From positions 3,206,501 through 3,270,500 of the forward strand of contig NZ_CP096563.1 of NCBI RefSeq assembly GCF_023221595.1: a stretch of 64,000 bases of DNA, in the 5' to 3' direction. The translations under genes were made by a program, and so were the position numbers. The DNA is from Rhodococcus qingshengii JCM 15477 (GTDB lineage: Bacteria > Actinomycetota > Actinomycetes > Mycobacteriales > Mycobacteriaceae). Below, one piece after another: positions 16,372-25,923 of the stretch (positions are counted from its first letter, which is position 1; each line of letters starts with the position of its first letter). The notes beneath the pieces were generated by a model. It saw nothing but the letters and a program-made list of their open reading frames with translations. It did no database searches and was not told where the DNA came from.

Positions 16372-17726
16372 TCGATCCGCAGCAGGTCGTCGAGCGTGCA
16401 CTGGCCGCGAGGACGGTAGACGAATCGTTGGTGATCGTGACCGATGCGAGTGAGGCGTCGCTGCGGTGGGCCAACAATTCGATGACCACCAACGGAGTCT
16501 CGCTGTCCCGGACGTGGACGGTGATCTCGATCGTGCGCGAGGGTGACATCGCGAAGGTGGGCACTGTCAGTTCCAGCAGTGTCGATCCGGAGCAGATTTC
16601 CGCACTCGTACAGGCAAGCGAGGAAGCTGCTCGCACAGCCACTCCGGCTGACGACGCGTCCGACCTGATCACGCAGTCGGCGGCAGAGACCGACTGGGAC
16701 CTGCCGGCCGCCCTGACCGACATCGGTGTCTTCGCTCAGCTGGCTGCCGACCTGTCGACGGCCTTCGACGGCGGCGACCAGTTGTTCGGCTTCGCTCACC
16801 ACCAGTTGCACACCACCTGGCTCGGCACTTCGACGGGCGCGCGACGTAGAACGGCTCAGGCCACCGGCTCCGTGGAGATCAACGGCAAGCGCGGCGACGC
16901 AAGTGCCTGGGTCGGATCCGGAACCGTCGATTTCAGCGATATCTCGATACCGAAGCTCTTGTCGCAGTTGACCACTCGACTCGACTGGGCGGGTAACTCC
17001 GTCAGTCTGCCTGCCGGCCGCTACGAGACAATTCTTCCGCCGTCTGCTGTGGCGGACCTGATGATCTATCTGATGTGGACCATGGAGGGTCGCGGCGCCG
17101 AAGAAGGCCACACCGCACTGTCCACCACCGGTGGAACCCGGATCGGCGAGAAGCTCGGATTGCCACTGACCCTAACCTCCGACCCCGGCGCCGAGGGCTT
17201 GCAATCCGCGCCGTTCGTGATCACGACGTCGTCGAGCGAATCCGTCTCACTGTTCGACAACGGTATGGAGATCGAACCCGTCGACTGGGTCCGCGACGGG
17301 GTTGTCAATGCGCTGGCGTACCCGCGCCACGCTGCGCGAGAATTCGGTCGACCCGTCGCAGTTCCCGGCGACAACCTCATCCTGACCGGTGGTGACGACA
17401 CCTCGATCGAGGACATGATCGCAGGTACCGAGAAGGGTCTACTGCTCACAACCCTCTGGTACATCCGTGAGGTCGATCCCACGACGCTGCTGTTGACCGG
17501 ACTCACCCGTGACGGGGTGTATTTGATCGAGGACGGCAAGATCGTCGGCGCCGTCAACAACTTCCGTTTCAATGAGAGTCCGCTCGATCTCCTGCGGCGG
17601 GTCACCGAGGCGGGACGCACCGAGATCACGCTTCCCCGGGAGTGGAAAGATTGGTTCACCCGCACGGCCATGCCGCCCATGCGGATTCCCGACTTCCACA
17701 TGTCCTCGGTCAGCCAGGCGCAGTGA
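16368..17726 (+). CDS. tldE: TldE/PmbA-family partner subunit
   Basis: A 452-residue PmbA/TldE homologue lacking HExxxH. Family features are the N-terminal nucleic-acid-gyrase-modulator-like domain and the C-terminal beta-rich part with GDDTSIEDMIAGTEKGLLLTTLWYIR. It pairs with TldD to form the protease chamber. GTG start at 16368 overlaps the tldD stop; its own stop overlaps the next ATG (TGATG at 17724-17728). The tight coupling suggests stoichiometric synthesis. Confidence 0.92.
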   Translation: MIDPQQVVERALAARTVDESLVIVTDASEASLRWANNSMTTNGVSLSRTWTVISIVREGDIAKVGTVSSSSVDPEQISALVQASEEAARTATPADDASDLITQSAAETDWDLPAALTDIGVFAQLAADLSTAFDGGDQLFGFAHHQLHTTWLGTSTGARRRTAQATGSVEINGKRGDASAWVGSGTVDFSDISIPKLLSQLTTRLDWAGNSVSLPAGRYETILPPSAVADLMIYLMWTMEGRGAEEGHTALSTTGGTRIGEKLGLPLTLTSDPGAEGLQSAPFVITTSSSESVSLFDNGMEIEPVDWVRDGVVNALAYPRHAAREFGRPVAVPGDNLILTGGDDTSIEDMIAGTEKGLLLTTLWYIREVDPTTLLLTGLTRDGVYLIEDGKIVGAVNNFRFNESPLDLLRRVTEAGRTEITLPREWKDWFTRTAMPPMRIPDFHMSSVSQAQ

Positions 17727-18631
17727 TGACGAAGGTCGTGATCGCCGGCGGCACCGGTGCTCTCGGCCGCCGAATCAGCGACGATCTCGCCGACCGCGGA
17801 TATGACGTCGTGGTCCTGACTCGCTCACCGAAACCCGGCAGGCACAGGCAGGTTCAGTGGGACGGCGTCACGGTGGGCGACTGGGCACGCGAACTCGACG
17901 GCGCATCGGTGATCAACCTTGCCGGCGAGTTGGTCGATCGCCGACCCACCCCGGCAAACATCGCACTGCTCACCAACTCCCGAGTCGATCCGACCCGCGC
18001 GCTGGTCGAAGCGTCGAAACTACTGGCGCACCCTGTTCCGGCGTGGATCCAGGCGAGCACACTCGCGATCTACGGCGATGCGGGTGAGGCACGATTGGAC
18101 GAGGATTCTCCCCCCGCTGACGGGCCACCACAGATGACCGACGTCGCAAAGGACTGGGAGGCAGCGGTCGAGGGCGCCAACACGTCACGAGTAGTGATCC
18201 TGCGGACCAGCGTCGTCCTGGAGAAAGGCACGCCGGCGCTCGAGCGACTGCTGTTGCTCGTACGTCTCGGTCTGGGCGGACGCGTTGCCTCGGGTAGACA
18301 GTGGACCAGTTGGATTCACATCGACGACTGGCTGTCGATCGTTCGTTGGGCCCTCGAACCCGTTTCGGCTGCCTCGGGCGTGGTCATCGCGACTGCCCCG
18401 GATCCCGTCCGCAATTCAGAACTGATGGCCGGGCTGCGCAAGCACCTTCACCGGCCACCTGCGCCGCCGACGCCCGCTTTCATGGTCAGATTCGGCGCGT
18501 TCCTGCTGCGCAGCGACGCTGCCCTGGGCCTGACGGGTCGCCATGCCGTGTCGAAAGTGCTGACGGACAACGGCTTCCCCTTCACCTATCCGCGGTTCGA
18601 TTCAGCGTTGGACGATCTGCTCGGCAACTGA
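17726..18631 (+). CDS. TIGR01777-family NAD(P)-dependent epimerase
   Basis: A 301-residue Rossmann protein: nucleotide-binding GGTGALGRRI at residues 8-17, the INLAGE motif, a Tyr-containing STLAIYG segment and a WIHIDDW motif. The C-terminal DUF1731 segment (LTGRHAVSKVLTDNGFPF) defines the SulA/YfcH-like TIGR01777 family. Exact reaction unknown. ATG 17726 shares a base with the tldE stop; third gene of the operon. Ends 8 bp from the convergent PPOX gene. Confidence 0.9.
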   Translation: MTKVVIAGGTGALGRRISDDLADRGYDVVVLTRSPKPGRHRQVQWDGVTVGDWARELDGASVINLAGELVDRRPTPANIALLTNSRVDPTRALVEASKLLAHPVPAWIQASTLAIYGDAGEARLDEDSPPADGPPQMTDVAKDWEAAVEGANTSRVVILRTSVVLEKGTPALERLLLLVRLGLGGRVASGRQWTSWIHIDDWLSIVRWALEPVSAASGVVIATAPDPVRNSELMAGLRKHLHRPPAPPTPAFMVRFGAFLLRSDAALGLTGRHAVSKVLTDNGFPFTYPRFDSALDDLLGN

Positions 18632-18638
18632 CGCGCGG

Positions 18639-19019
18639 TCAGGCTGCAGTGATGGCAAGTCCGATCGTTCCGGTCTTGCCGCGGCGCAGGAGACTGCCTT
18701 TCATGGTGATCCAGCCAAGGATTCCGTAGCGCCGCGCGATCGCGTCGCGGGCACGATCGGTGCGCGGCGCGTCGAGGATCTCGGCGACGGCGGCCACCGG
18801 TTCACCCTTCGGATTTCCCCGAGCGTCACACGCAGCGACGGTGACCGACGGGTTTCGCCTGATGCGCTTGACCTTGTAGGAATCGGTGACGGTCCACATC
18901 AGGAGCTTGTCGCCGTCCGGCGCGGCCCAGAGCGGAGTCGCCACCGGAGTTCCATCCTTGCGGAAGGTCGTGAGTAGGACGTACTTGGCCTCGGAGACGC
19001 GCTTGAAGTCGGAGTTCAC
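18639..19019 (-). CDS. PPOX-class F420-dependent protein, Rv2061 family
   Basis: A 126-residue split-barrel flavin/deazaflavin protein (KYVLLTTFRKDGTPVATPLWAA...KVKRIRRNPSVTVAACDARGNPKGEPV). The pattern matches the PPOX family of M. tuberculosis Rv2061c, which lies next to cobN there too. Members bind F420 or FMN; the substrate is unknown. GTG start at 19019 fits the conserved N-terminus; GAGGA touches the GTG directly, so the gene may start leaderless. An open frame upstream has no support. Confidence 0.82.
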   Translation of the reverse strand: MNSDFKRVSEAKYVLLTTFRKDGTPVATPLWAAPDGDKLLMWTVTDSYKVKRIRRNPSVTVAACDARGNPKGEPVAAVAEILDAPRTDRARDAIARRYGILGWITMKGSLLRRGKTGTIGLAITAA

Positions 19020-19222
19020 TCCTCGAGGATAGGTGCGAGCGCCTCCCGTTGAACACCGACAGGCTTCCGCGACTATCTGGCGACCGATCAGTACCACCCA
19101 GGAAGTACCACTTATGCACGTTTTATCCGGTTCTTCTTGACGCCGGACACGCCGTTTCGTCCCCGAACTCCATCTCGAGTTATTCTGAGGCAAACCGTCG
19201 AACCGGGGAGTCGAACTTGCAC

Positions 19223-20878
19223 ATGCAGTGCCGTGACATGCAGCGTCGTGACTTTTTCAAAGCGGCCGGGGTGGGGGCGGCAGTTGCAGCCGCGGCGCCG
19301 CTCATGTCGACGTCGATCAGCCACGCCACCCCCGCACCCCTGCGGGCGCTACCGATGGGTGCTGATCACTACCGCGCGCTCGTTCCCGAGTTGTTCGTAC
19401 TCTCGCCTACTCCCCCGGAGCATTCCGAAGCCATCGTCATCGGGTCCGGATTCGGCGCCAGCGCCACCGCCCTCAGACTGGCGCAGAGCGGCACCCAGAT
19501 CACCATCCTCGAACGCGGACTTCGGTGGCCCCACGATCCGCAACGGGAGATTCACACCTCCGACATGCTGGCCGACGGCCGCGGAGTCTTCCGGCGAACA
19601 TCGTTCACCAACCTCACCGGACTCCCCGTGGCGTGCGACTACTTCAGCGGCGTCCTCGATGCCGCCGACTACGAACACATCTCGGTATGGCGCGGCGCTG
19701 CAGTCGGCGGTGGTTCCATCATCTTCACCGGCGTGATGATCGCGCCCGAGCGCCGATTCTTCGACGCAGTCTTCGGCAACTCCCTCGACTACGACGAGAT
19801 GGCGTCCACCTGGTACCCCAAAGTGCGTCAGATGCTGCGTCTGAGCCCGTTGCCCGAAGACATCTACCAAACCCCGAACTTCGGACACTCGCGTCGTTGG
19901 GATCAGGACGCTCGTCGTGCCGGATTCGATCCGCAGCGGATCGACGGGATCTGGAACTGGGACGTGGTGCGCTCAGAACTCGACGGCCGAACCCGAGCCT
20001 CGGCCACTGTCGGTGACAGCAACATGGGTAACTCCAACGGCGCGAAGTTCGACCTCACACAGAACTACATTCCTGCCGCCGAAGCCACCGGACGAGCCAC
20101 CGTCTGTTACGGACATCAGGTGCTTGCGATCAGTCGCGAACGTGATGGACGCTACGTCGTCGACGTCGAATCGACGGATCCGACGGGTGGCGTTCTGGCC
20201 CGGAAGACTCTTACCTGTGACCGTCTGTTCCTCGGCGCCGGTTCGATCGGCACGTCCGAACTGTTGGTACGCGCCCAGGCGACGGGCGCGCTGCCCAACC
20301 TCAACGAACACGTCGGTAAGGGCTGGGGAACGAACGGCGACGCCGGGATGGTGCGCTCGTTCGGCTTCAGTGACGGCACTGCGCAAGCCGCACCGTCGGC
20401 ATCACGCATCGTCGACGAGTCGGGAATGCCACTCTCCCTGGAAAATTGGTACGTCCCCGGCCTACCCGTCAACATCGGCATGCTCGGAACATTGGGGATG
20501 ACCCTCGACTCGCAGCGCGCCGACTTCGCCTACGACGGCGGCTCCGATCGGGTGGTGCTGAACTGGCCGAAGAACGGCAACGACGCCACCGTCGAGGCAC
20601 TACGCGCCGTCCAGAACAAGATGGCCTTCGCCGGCACCACGCTGCCGTCGGCGTTGCCGTTCGCGAAGGACGTCAATTCCTCGTTCACCGCGCATCCCCT
20701 CGGCGGTGCGGTTCTGGGCAAGGCCACCGACGGTTACGGGCGAGTCAAGGGCTACGACGGCCTGTACGTGATGGACGGCGCCGCTATTCCGGGCAGCACC
20801 GGCACCGTCAACCCGTCACTGACCATCACTGCTCTGGCGGAGCGGAACATCGCTCAGATCATCAAGTCCGGACGCTGA
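19223..20878 (+). CDS. choD: Class I (FAD, GMC-type) cholesterol oxidase
   Basis: About 551 residues. A twin-arginine signal (MQRRDFFKAAGVGAAVAAAAPL) indicates Tat export. FAD-binding GSGFGASATALRL is near residue 73; the GMC-type C-terminus has HPLGGAVLGKATDGYGRVKGY (catalytic His about 491) and GTVNPSLTITALAERN (Asn about 529), as in Streptomyces/Brevibacterium-type cholesterol oxidases. These oxidise the 3-beta-hydroxyl of sterols and isomerise to the 4-en-3-one, outside the cytoplasm. Start options: ATG 19223, ATG 19238, or TTG 19217 with GGGGAG six bases upstream. Monocistronic between the PPOX gene and cobN. TatA and TatC genes are in the same window. Confidence 0.92.
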   Translation: MQCRDMQRRDFFKAAGVGAAVAAAAPLMSTSISHATPAPLRALPMGADHYRALVPELFVLSPTPPEHSEAIVIGSGFGASATALRLAQSGTQITILERGLRWPHDPQREIHTSDMLADGRGVFRRTSFTNLTGLPVACDYFSGVLDAADYEHISVWRGAAVGGGSIIFTGVMIAPERRFFDAVFGNSLDYDEMASTWYPKVRQMLRLSPLPEDIYQTPNFGHSRRWDQDARRAGFDPQRIDGIWNWDVVRSELDGRTRASATVGDSNMGNSNGAKFDLTQNYIPAAEATGRATVCYGHQVLAISRERDGRYVVDVESTDPTGGVLARKTLTCDRLFLGAGSIGTSELLVRAQATGALPNLNEHVGKGWGTNGDAGMVRSFGFSDGTAQAAPSASRIVDESGMPLSLENWYVPGLPVNIGMLGTLGMTLDSQRADFAYDGGSDRVVLNWPKNGNDATVEALRAVQNKMAFAGTTLPSALPFAKDVNSSFTAHPLGGAVLGKATDGYGRVKGYDGLYVMDGAAIPGSTGTVNPSLTITALAERNIAQIIKSGR

Positions 20879-20917
20879 CTCACTTCAGCGCCCGGATCTG
20901 CCGGTGATGCTCGAGGT

Positions 20918-23900
20918 CTACTCCCCCTCGAGCTCGCCTTCGGTTTCGAGGTACACCTGACGCAAGCCGTCGAGTGTCTTCTGCTCGGGGTGCTCCCACA
21001 TGTTGCGCTCGGCGGCTTCGAGGAGCCGCTCGGCGATTCCGTGCAAGGCCCACGGGTTGGACTGCGTCATGAACTTCTGGTTCTGCTCGTCCAGAACGTA
21101 GGTCTCGGCGAGCTTTTCGTACATCCAGTCCGCGACCACGTTGGTGGTGGCGTCGTACCCGAAGAGGTAGTCGACCGTGGCCGCCATCTCGAACGCACCC
21201 TTGTACCCGTGACGGCGCATCGCGTCGAGCCAGCGGGGATTGACCACGCGCGCACGGAAGACACGTGCGGTCTCTTCCGAAAGTGTGCGTGTGCGAACCG
21301 ATTCCGGCCGAGTGCTGTCGCCGATGTACGCCTCGGGCGACTTTCCGGTCAGCGCGCGCACGGTGGCAACCATGCCGCCGTGGTACTGGAAGTAGTCGTC
21401 CGAATCGGCGATGTCGTGCTCACGCGTGTCGGTGTTCTTGGCCGCCACGTTGATTCGACGGTATGCACTGCGCATGTCGTCGGCTGCCGGGATTCCGTCG
21501 AGCCCACGGCCGTACGCGAAGCCGCCCCAGTTGGTGTACACCTCGGCGAGGTCGTCGTCACCGCGCCAGGTCTTGGAGTCGATGAGTTGCAGCAGGCCGG
21601 CGCCGTAGGTTCCGGGCTTCGAACCGAAGATGCGGGTGGTCGCACGCCTGGCATCGCCGTGCTCGGCAAGGTCGGCCTGCGCGTGGGCGCGCACGTAGTT
21701 CTGCTCGTCCGTCTCGTCCAATGCGGCGACCAACTGAACAGCGTCGTCGAGCAGTGCGAGCACGTGCGGGAACGCATCACGGAAGAATCCGGAGATGCGG
21801 ACGGTGACGTCAATGCGCGGGCGGCCGAGCTCGTCGAGATCGATGACCTCGAGGTTGACCACGCGTCGGCTTGCTTCGTCCCAGACAGGGCGAACACCGA
21901 GGAGCGCGAACACTTCGGCGATGTCGTCGCCGGAGGTACGCATGGCGGCGGTACCCCACACGGACAGACCCACCGAGCGCGGGTACTCGCCGTGATCGGC
22001 GAGATATCGAGCGGCGAGCGACTCGGCCATCGCCTGACCGGTCTCCCACGCCAGTCGTGAGGGAACTGCCTTGGGATCGACGGAGTAGAAGTTACGACCG
22101 GTGGGAAGCACGTTGATCAGGCCGCGCAGCGGTGACCCACTCGGGCCGGCGGCGATGAAGCCGCCGTCGAGCGCGTGCAGGACCTGCTTGATCTCGTTGT
22201 TCGTCTGTCGGAGGCGTGGAACCACTTCGGTGGCCGCGAACTGAAGGATCTTCACGACGGTCTCGTCGTCGCTGAGTTGTTCTGCCGCAGCGGGGTTCCA
22301 GTCGGCGTCGTACATGCCGCGAACCAGAGCGTGCGCCTTTTCCTCGACGTCGTCGACACGGTTGCGGGACTCGTCGCCGTCTTCGCTGAGCCCGAGAGCT
22401 TCGCGCAGACCAGGGACGCTCTGTTCGCCGCCCCACATCTGACGGGCACGGAGCATGGCCAGGACCAGTTCGATTTCGGCGTCGCCCTCGGGTGCGCGGC
22501 CGAGAATGTGCAGGCCGTCGCGGATCTGGACGTCCTTGATCTCACACAGCCAACCGTCGACGTGCAGGAGCATGTCGTCGAACACGTCTTCTTCGGGACG
22601 CTCCGCGAGGCCGAGGTCGTGGTCCATCTTGGCTGCCCGCATCAGCGTCCAGATCTGCTGGCGAATGGCCGGCAGCTTGGACGGGTCCAGTGCGGAGATG
22701 TTGGAGTGCTCGTCGAGCAGTTGCTCGAGACGGGAGATGTCGCCGTAGCTTTCGGCGCGGGCCATCGGCGGGATCAGGTGATCGACGAGAGTCGCGTGGG
22801 CGCGACGCTTTGCCTGTGTTCCTTCACCCGGGTCGTTGACGAGGAACGGGTAGATCAGCGGCAGGTCGCCCAGGGCCGCGTCGGTGCCGCAGTTGCTCGA
22901 CATGCCGAGCGTCTTGCCCGGCAACCATTCGAGGTTTCCGTGCTTACCGAGGTGCACAACGGCGTCGGCGCCGAATCCGCCGTTGTCCGGTGTTGCAGCG
23001 ATCCAGCGGTAGGCCGCGAGGTAGTGATGGCTTGGCGGCAGATCCGGGTCGTGGTAGATCGCGACGGGCTTTTCACCGAATCCCCGCGGCGGCTGGACCA
23101 TGAGGACGATGTTGTTGAATCGCAGTGCCGCGATGACGATTTCGCCGTCGGGATCCTGCGAGCGGTCGACGTACAGCTCGCCGGGCGCTGCGCCCCAGTG
23201 CTCTTCGACACCGCTGCGCAGTTCCTCGGGCAGGGTGGCGAACCATTCGCGGTACTTCGCTGCCGAGATGCGGATCGGATTGCCCTCGAGCTGCTCGGCA
23301 GTGAGCCAGTCGGGATCCTGGCCGCCAGCCGCGATCAGGGCATGGATCAGCGCGTCGCCGTCCTTCGCCGCCAGGCCAGGAACTGCGTCCGGACCGTCGA
23401 CCGGACCGAGGTCGTAACCGGCAGAACGCATTTCGGTGAGCAGGTCGATTGCGCTCGCCGGAGTATCGAGACCGACCGCGTTGCCGATGCGGGCGTGCTT
23501 GGTCGGGTACGCCGAGAGCATCAGAGCAACGCGACGCTCGGTGGTGGGAATGTGGCGCAGCTTGCCGTGACGGACCGCGATCCCGGCGACACGGGCGGCG
23601 CGCTCGACGTCGGGGACGTAGGTGGACAGTCCGTCGGAGTCGATTTCCTTGAAGGAGAACGGGACGGTGATTATGCGACCGTCGAACTCCGGCACAGCCA
23701 CCTGCGTCGCGACGTCGAGAGGCGACAGTCCGTCGTCGTTCTCGTCCCAGGTGGCGCGGCTACTGGTCAGGCACAGCCCCTGCAGGATCGGGACGTCGAG
23801 TGCAGCGAGTGCTGCGACATCCCAGGCTTCGTCGTCCCCACCGGCGGACGCGGTGGCGGGCTTGGTGCCGCCGGCAGCGAGAACTGTCACGACCATGGCG

Positions 23901-24538
23901 TCGGCGCGGCGGAGCGTGCTCAGAAGTTCGGCTTCAGCTGTTCGCAGAGATGCACAGTAGATCGGGAGCGCGGTGCCACCGGCCTCGGCGACCGCGTCGC
24001 ACAACGCCTGGATGTACCGGGTGTTGCCGGCCAAATGCTGAGCGCGGTAGTACAGAACTGCGATGACCGGACCGCTCGCCGAGTCGAGATCGGGCGCGAA
24101 ATCAGCGATGCCCCAGGAAGGCAGGTGGGCCGGCGGCTCGAAACCGTGGCCGGTGAGCAGGACCGTGTCGGAAAGGAAGTGGTGCAGCTGTGCCAGATTC
24201 TGTGCGCCACCCTCAGCCAGGTAGTTGTGCGCCTCGGCAGCAACACCGGCGGAAACCGTCGAGCACTCCATGAGGTCGGCGTCCGGCGCGTGCTCGCCGC
24301 CGAGAACGACTACGGGGAGTCCGGAGGCGAGGACCATGTCCAGGCCGTCTTCCCAGCTGCGACGGCTGCCGAGGATACGAACGATCACGAGGTCGACGCC
24401 GTCGAGCAAGGGCGGCAAGTCCTCCGAGACCAGCAAGCGTGAGGGGTTGGCCCAGCGGTAGGAAACTCCGTCGCCGGCTTCCTGGCTGGCGCGGGCGCTC
24501 AGCAGATCGGTGTCGGACGTGGAGAGCAGAAGAATCAC
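20918..24538 (-). CDS. cobN: Cobaltochelatase subunit CobN
   Basis: A 1206-residue CobN. With CobS/CobT it inserts Co2+ into hydrogenobyrinic acid a,c-diamide in the aerobic B12 pathway, using ATP. Family blocks visible include NGGFGADAVVHLGKHGNLEW, LPGKTLGMSSNCGTDAA, VWGTAAMRTSGDD and the C-terminal NPRWLDAMRRHGYKGAFEMA. GTG 24538 starts the conserved ILLLSTSDTDLLSAR and has AGGAAGG eight bases upstream; the longer open frame reads through the riboswitch and is rejected. Expression is probably B12-repressed. CobS/CobT are not in the window. Confidence 0.96.
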   Translation of the reverse strand: MILLLSTSDTDLLSARASQEAGDGVSYRWANPSRLLVSEDLPPLLDGVDLVIVRILGSRRSWEDGLDMVLASGLPVVVLGGEHAPDADLMECSTVSAGVAAEAHNYLAEGGAQNLAQLHHFLSDTVLLTGHGFEPPAHLPSWGIADFAPDLDSASGPVIAVLYYRAQHLAGNTRYIQALCDAVAEAGGTALPIYCASLRTAEAELLSTLRRADAMVVTVLAAGGTKPATASAGGDDEAWDVAALAALDVPILQGLCLTSSRATWDENDDGLSPLDVATQVAVPEFDGRIITVPFSFKEIDSDGLSTYVPDVERAARVAGIAVRHGKLRHIPTTERRVALMLSAYPTKHARIGNAVGLDTPASAIDLLTEMRSAGYDLGPVDGPDAVPGLAAKDGDALIHALIAAGGQDPDWLTAEQLEGNPIRISAAKYREWFATLPEELRSGVEEHWGAAPGELYVDRSQDPDGEIVIAALRFNNIVLMVQPPRGFGEKPVAIYHDPDLPPSHHYLAAYRWIAATPDNGGFGADAVVHLGKHGNLEWLPGKTLGMSSNCGTDAALGDLPLIYPFLVNDPGEGTQAKRRAHATLVDHLIPPMARAESYGDISRLEQLLDEHSNISALDPSKLPAIRQQIWTLMRAAKMDHDLGLAERPEEDVFDDMLLHVDGWLCEIKDVQIRDGLHILGRAPEGDAEIELVLAMLRARQMWGGEQSVPGLREALGLSEDGDESRNRVDDVEEKAHALVRGMYDADWNPAAAEQLSDDETVVKILQFAATEVVPRLRQTNNEIKQVLHALDGGFIAAGPSGSPLRGLINVLPTGRNFYSVDPKAVPSRLAWETGQAMAESLAARYLADHGEYPRSVGLSVWGTAAMRTSGDDIAEVFALLGVRPVWDEASRRVVNLEVIDLDELGRPRIDVTVRISGFFRDAFPHVLALLDDAVQLVAALDETDEQNYVRAHAQADLAEHGDARRATTRIFGSKPGTYGAGLLQLIDSKTWRGDDDLAEVYTNWGGFAYGRGLDGIPAADDMRSAYRRINVAAKNTDTREHDIADSDDYFQYHGGMVATVRALTGKSPEAYIGDSTRPESVRTRTLSEETARVFRARVVNPRWLDAMRRHGYKGAFEMAATVDYLFGYDATTNVVADWMYEKLAETYVLDEQNQKFMTQSNPWALHGIAERLLEAAERNMWEHPEQKTLDGLRQVYLETEGELEGE

Positions 24539-24553
24539 GGGTGAAGCCTTCCT

Positions 24554-24568
24554 GGGGTTTCGCGCCCC
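24554..24568 (-). promoter_or_regulatory. Hairpin beside the cobN ribosome site
   Basis: On the cobN strand GGGG-CGCGAAA-CCCC forms a short stem-loop whose 3' arm directly touches the AGGAAGG ribosome site (24547-24553). Placed between the B12 aptamer and the start codon, it is a candidate expression platform acting on translation initiation. Inference. Confidence 0.45.
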
Positions 24569-24590
24569 GTGGCACAGATCTGTCATCGAC

Positions 24591-24698
24591 GGCGGTTGAG
24601 GGTCTGACTCGTGTTTCCGAGCGGAAACACGTCCCGCTCGAGCAACACTCACAGTGGCGCGACCGCACCGGACTTCCACCGGTTTCCTCAACTGCCGT
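24591..24698 (-). ncRNA. Cobalamin (B12) riboswitch aptamer of cobN
   Basis: On the minus strand the leader shows conserved AdoCbl-riboswitch parts: GGTGGAAGTCCGGTGCGGTC followed by GCGCCACTGTGAG (plus positions of GCCACTGT 24651-24658) and the B12 box AGTCAGACC (24601-24609). Flanking arms GGCAGTTGAGG (24686-24696) and CCTCAACCGCC (24591-24601) pair with one mismatch to close the structure. It lies about 55-160 bases upstream of cobN. Binding of adenosylcobalamin would lower cobN expression (family knowledge). Confidence 0.92.
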
Positions 24699-24712
24699 CA
24701 CTGGTGGTGGTG

Positions 24713-24718
24713 ATGCTA
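24713..24718 (-). promoter_or_regulatory. Possible -10 box of the cobN riboswitch transcript
   Basis: TAGCAT fits the actinobacterial TAnnnT -10 and would start transcription just before the aptamer. No good -35 is seen. Confidence 0.3.
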
Positions 24719-24749
24719 CCGGTCCGCAGAAGGCACTCATGACAGGTCG

Positions 24750-24755
24750 TACCCT
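24750..24755 (+). promoter_or_regulatory. Possible -10 box for leaderless cobG
   Basis: TACCCT ends seven bases before the cobG ATG, the distance expected for a leaderless transcript, common in actinobacteria. A GGAG at 24756-24759 gives an alternative ribosome site only two bases from ATG. Confidence 0.3.
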
Positions 24756-24761
24756 GGAGCC

Positions 24762-25904
24762 ATGCCCACGGACCGTTCACAGCCAGACGCGTGCCCGGGT
24801 GCACTGCAAGTTCACCACGCCGCCGACGGCGCACTGGCTCGCGTGCGCCTACCCGGCGGACTCCTCACCCCCACCCAGTTGCAGACGCTCGCCGACGCGG
24901 CGCGCGATCTCGGCAACGGGCAGATGGAACTCACCTCGAGGGGCAACGTACAACTGCGCTCGGTCTCGGACCCCGAAGCCTTCGCATCGCGAATCGCTTC
25001 GGCCGGTCTGCTGCCGTCAGCGACGCACGAGCGAGTGCGCAACATCCTCGCGTCCCCACTGTCCGGCCGTATCGGGGGCGTCGCCGACATTCGTGAACTG
25101 GTCCACCGTCTCGATTCGGCGATCCAAGCGGATCAAGCATTGGCAGATCTGCCAGGGCGAACCCTGTTCACCCTCGACGACGGGCGCGGAGACATCAGCG
25201 GGCTTCGGGGCGATTTCGGACTCCACGCACTCAGCGCCACCGAGCATTCACTGGTGCTCGCCGGTCACCACACCACTCATCGTGTACAGGCGGACGACGC
25301 CGTCGAATTGCTCCTCGCGGCGGCCCGATCATTCCTCGACGTCCGCGACAAGCACTGGCGCCTGGCCGAGGTTCCGGACGGAATCGAACGCACCCTCGAG
25401 CAGCTGGGTCTGAGCGCCGAGTCCACCGTTGCGGCGGACCTCACGCCGGATGCACGGCCCACTATCGGCTGGCTCGAGCAGCGCGACGGGACCGTAGCTC
25501 TGGGCGGCGGCCTGCGATTCGGGCTGCTCGACGCTCGGCTGGCCGAGTTCCTCGCCGCCGTCGACAAGCCCGTCGTCGTGACGCCCTGGCGATCGGTGCA
25601 TATCTTCGACCTCGACGAATGGGCAGCCGAGCAGGTAGTCCGGGTGCTGGCACCCATGGGGTTGATCTTCGACGAGAACTCACCGTGGCTCGAGGTCACC
25701 GCCTGCACCGGAAGCCCGGGATGCGAGAAGTCGCTCGCCGATGTGCGCACCGACGCAATCACCGCCGTCGAGCAGGCAGAACTGCCTGTCGTCGGGCGCC
25801 AGCACTGGGCCGGGTGCGACCGCAGCTGCGGACGTCCCCGCGGGGACGTAGCGGATGTGATTGCGACGGGTGACGGTTACCGGGTGAATCCGGCCGATCG
25901 GTGA
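24762..25904 (+). CDS. cobG: Precorrin-3B synthase CobG
   Basis: A 380-residue member of the nitrite/sulfite-reductase ferredoxin-like family. In the aerobic pathway CobG oxidises precorrin-3A to precorrin-3B with O2. Two ferredoxin-like half domains are visible ([17 protein letters not shown]; near the C-terminus WRSVHIFDL) and the 4Fe-4S cysteines CTGSPGC and GCDRSCG, the last pair close to the C-terminus. It diverges from cobN and starts the cobG-cobH-cobIJ group. Its presence shows the oxygen-dependent B12 route. Confidence 0.95.
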   Translation: MPTDRSQPDACPGALQVHHAADGALARVRLPGGLLTPTQLQTLADAARDLGNGQMELTSRGNVQLRSVSDPEAFASRIASAGLLPSATHERVRNILASPLSGRIGGVADIRELVHRLDSAIQADQALADLPGRTLFTLDDGRGDISGLRGDFGLHALSATEHSLVLAGHHTTHRVQADDAVELLLAAARSFLDVRDKHWRLAEVPDGIERTLEQLGLSAESTVAADLTPDARPTIGWLEQRDGTVALGGGLRFGLLDARLAEFLAAVDKPVVVTPWRSVHIFDLDEWAAEQVVRVLAPMGLIFDENSPWLEVTACTGSPGCEKSLADVRTDAITAVEQAELPVVGRQHWAGCDRSCGRPRGDVADVIATGDGYRVNPADR

Positions 25905-25923
25905 TGCCTCTATCGTGTGGCAC

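Noticed and set aside
20905..20933. GCTCGAG/CTCGAGC hairpin at the end of cobN
   Set aside because: Seven base pairs with an 11-base loop, inside the cobN C-terminus; too weak to call a terminator.
22175..24442. A 755-codon plus-strand open frame
   Set aside because: Antisense shadow of cobN; no ribosome site and no recognisable protein.
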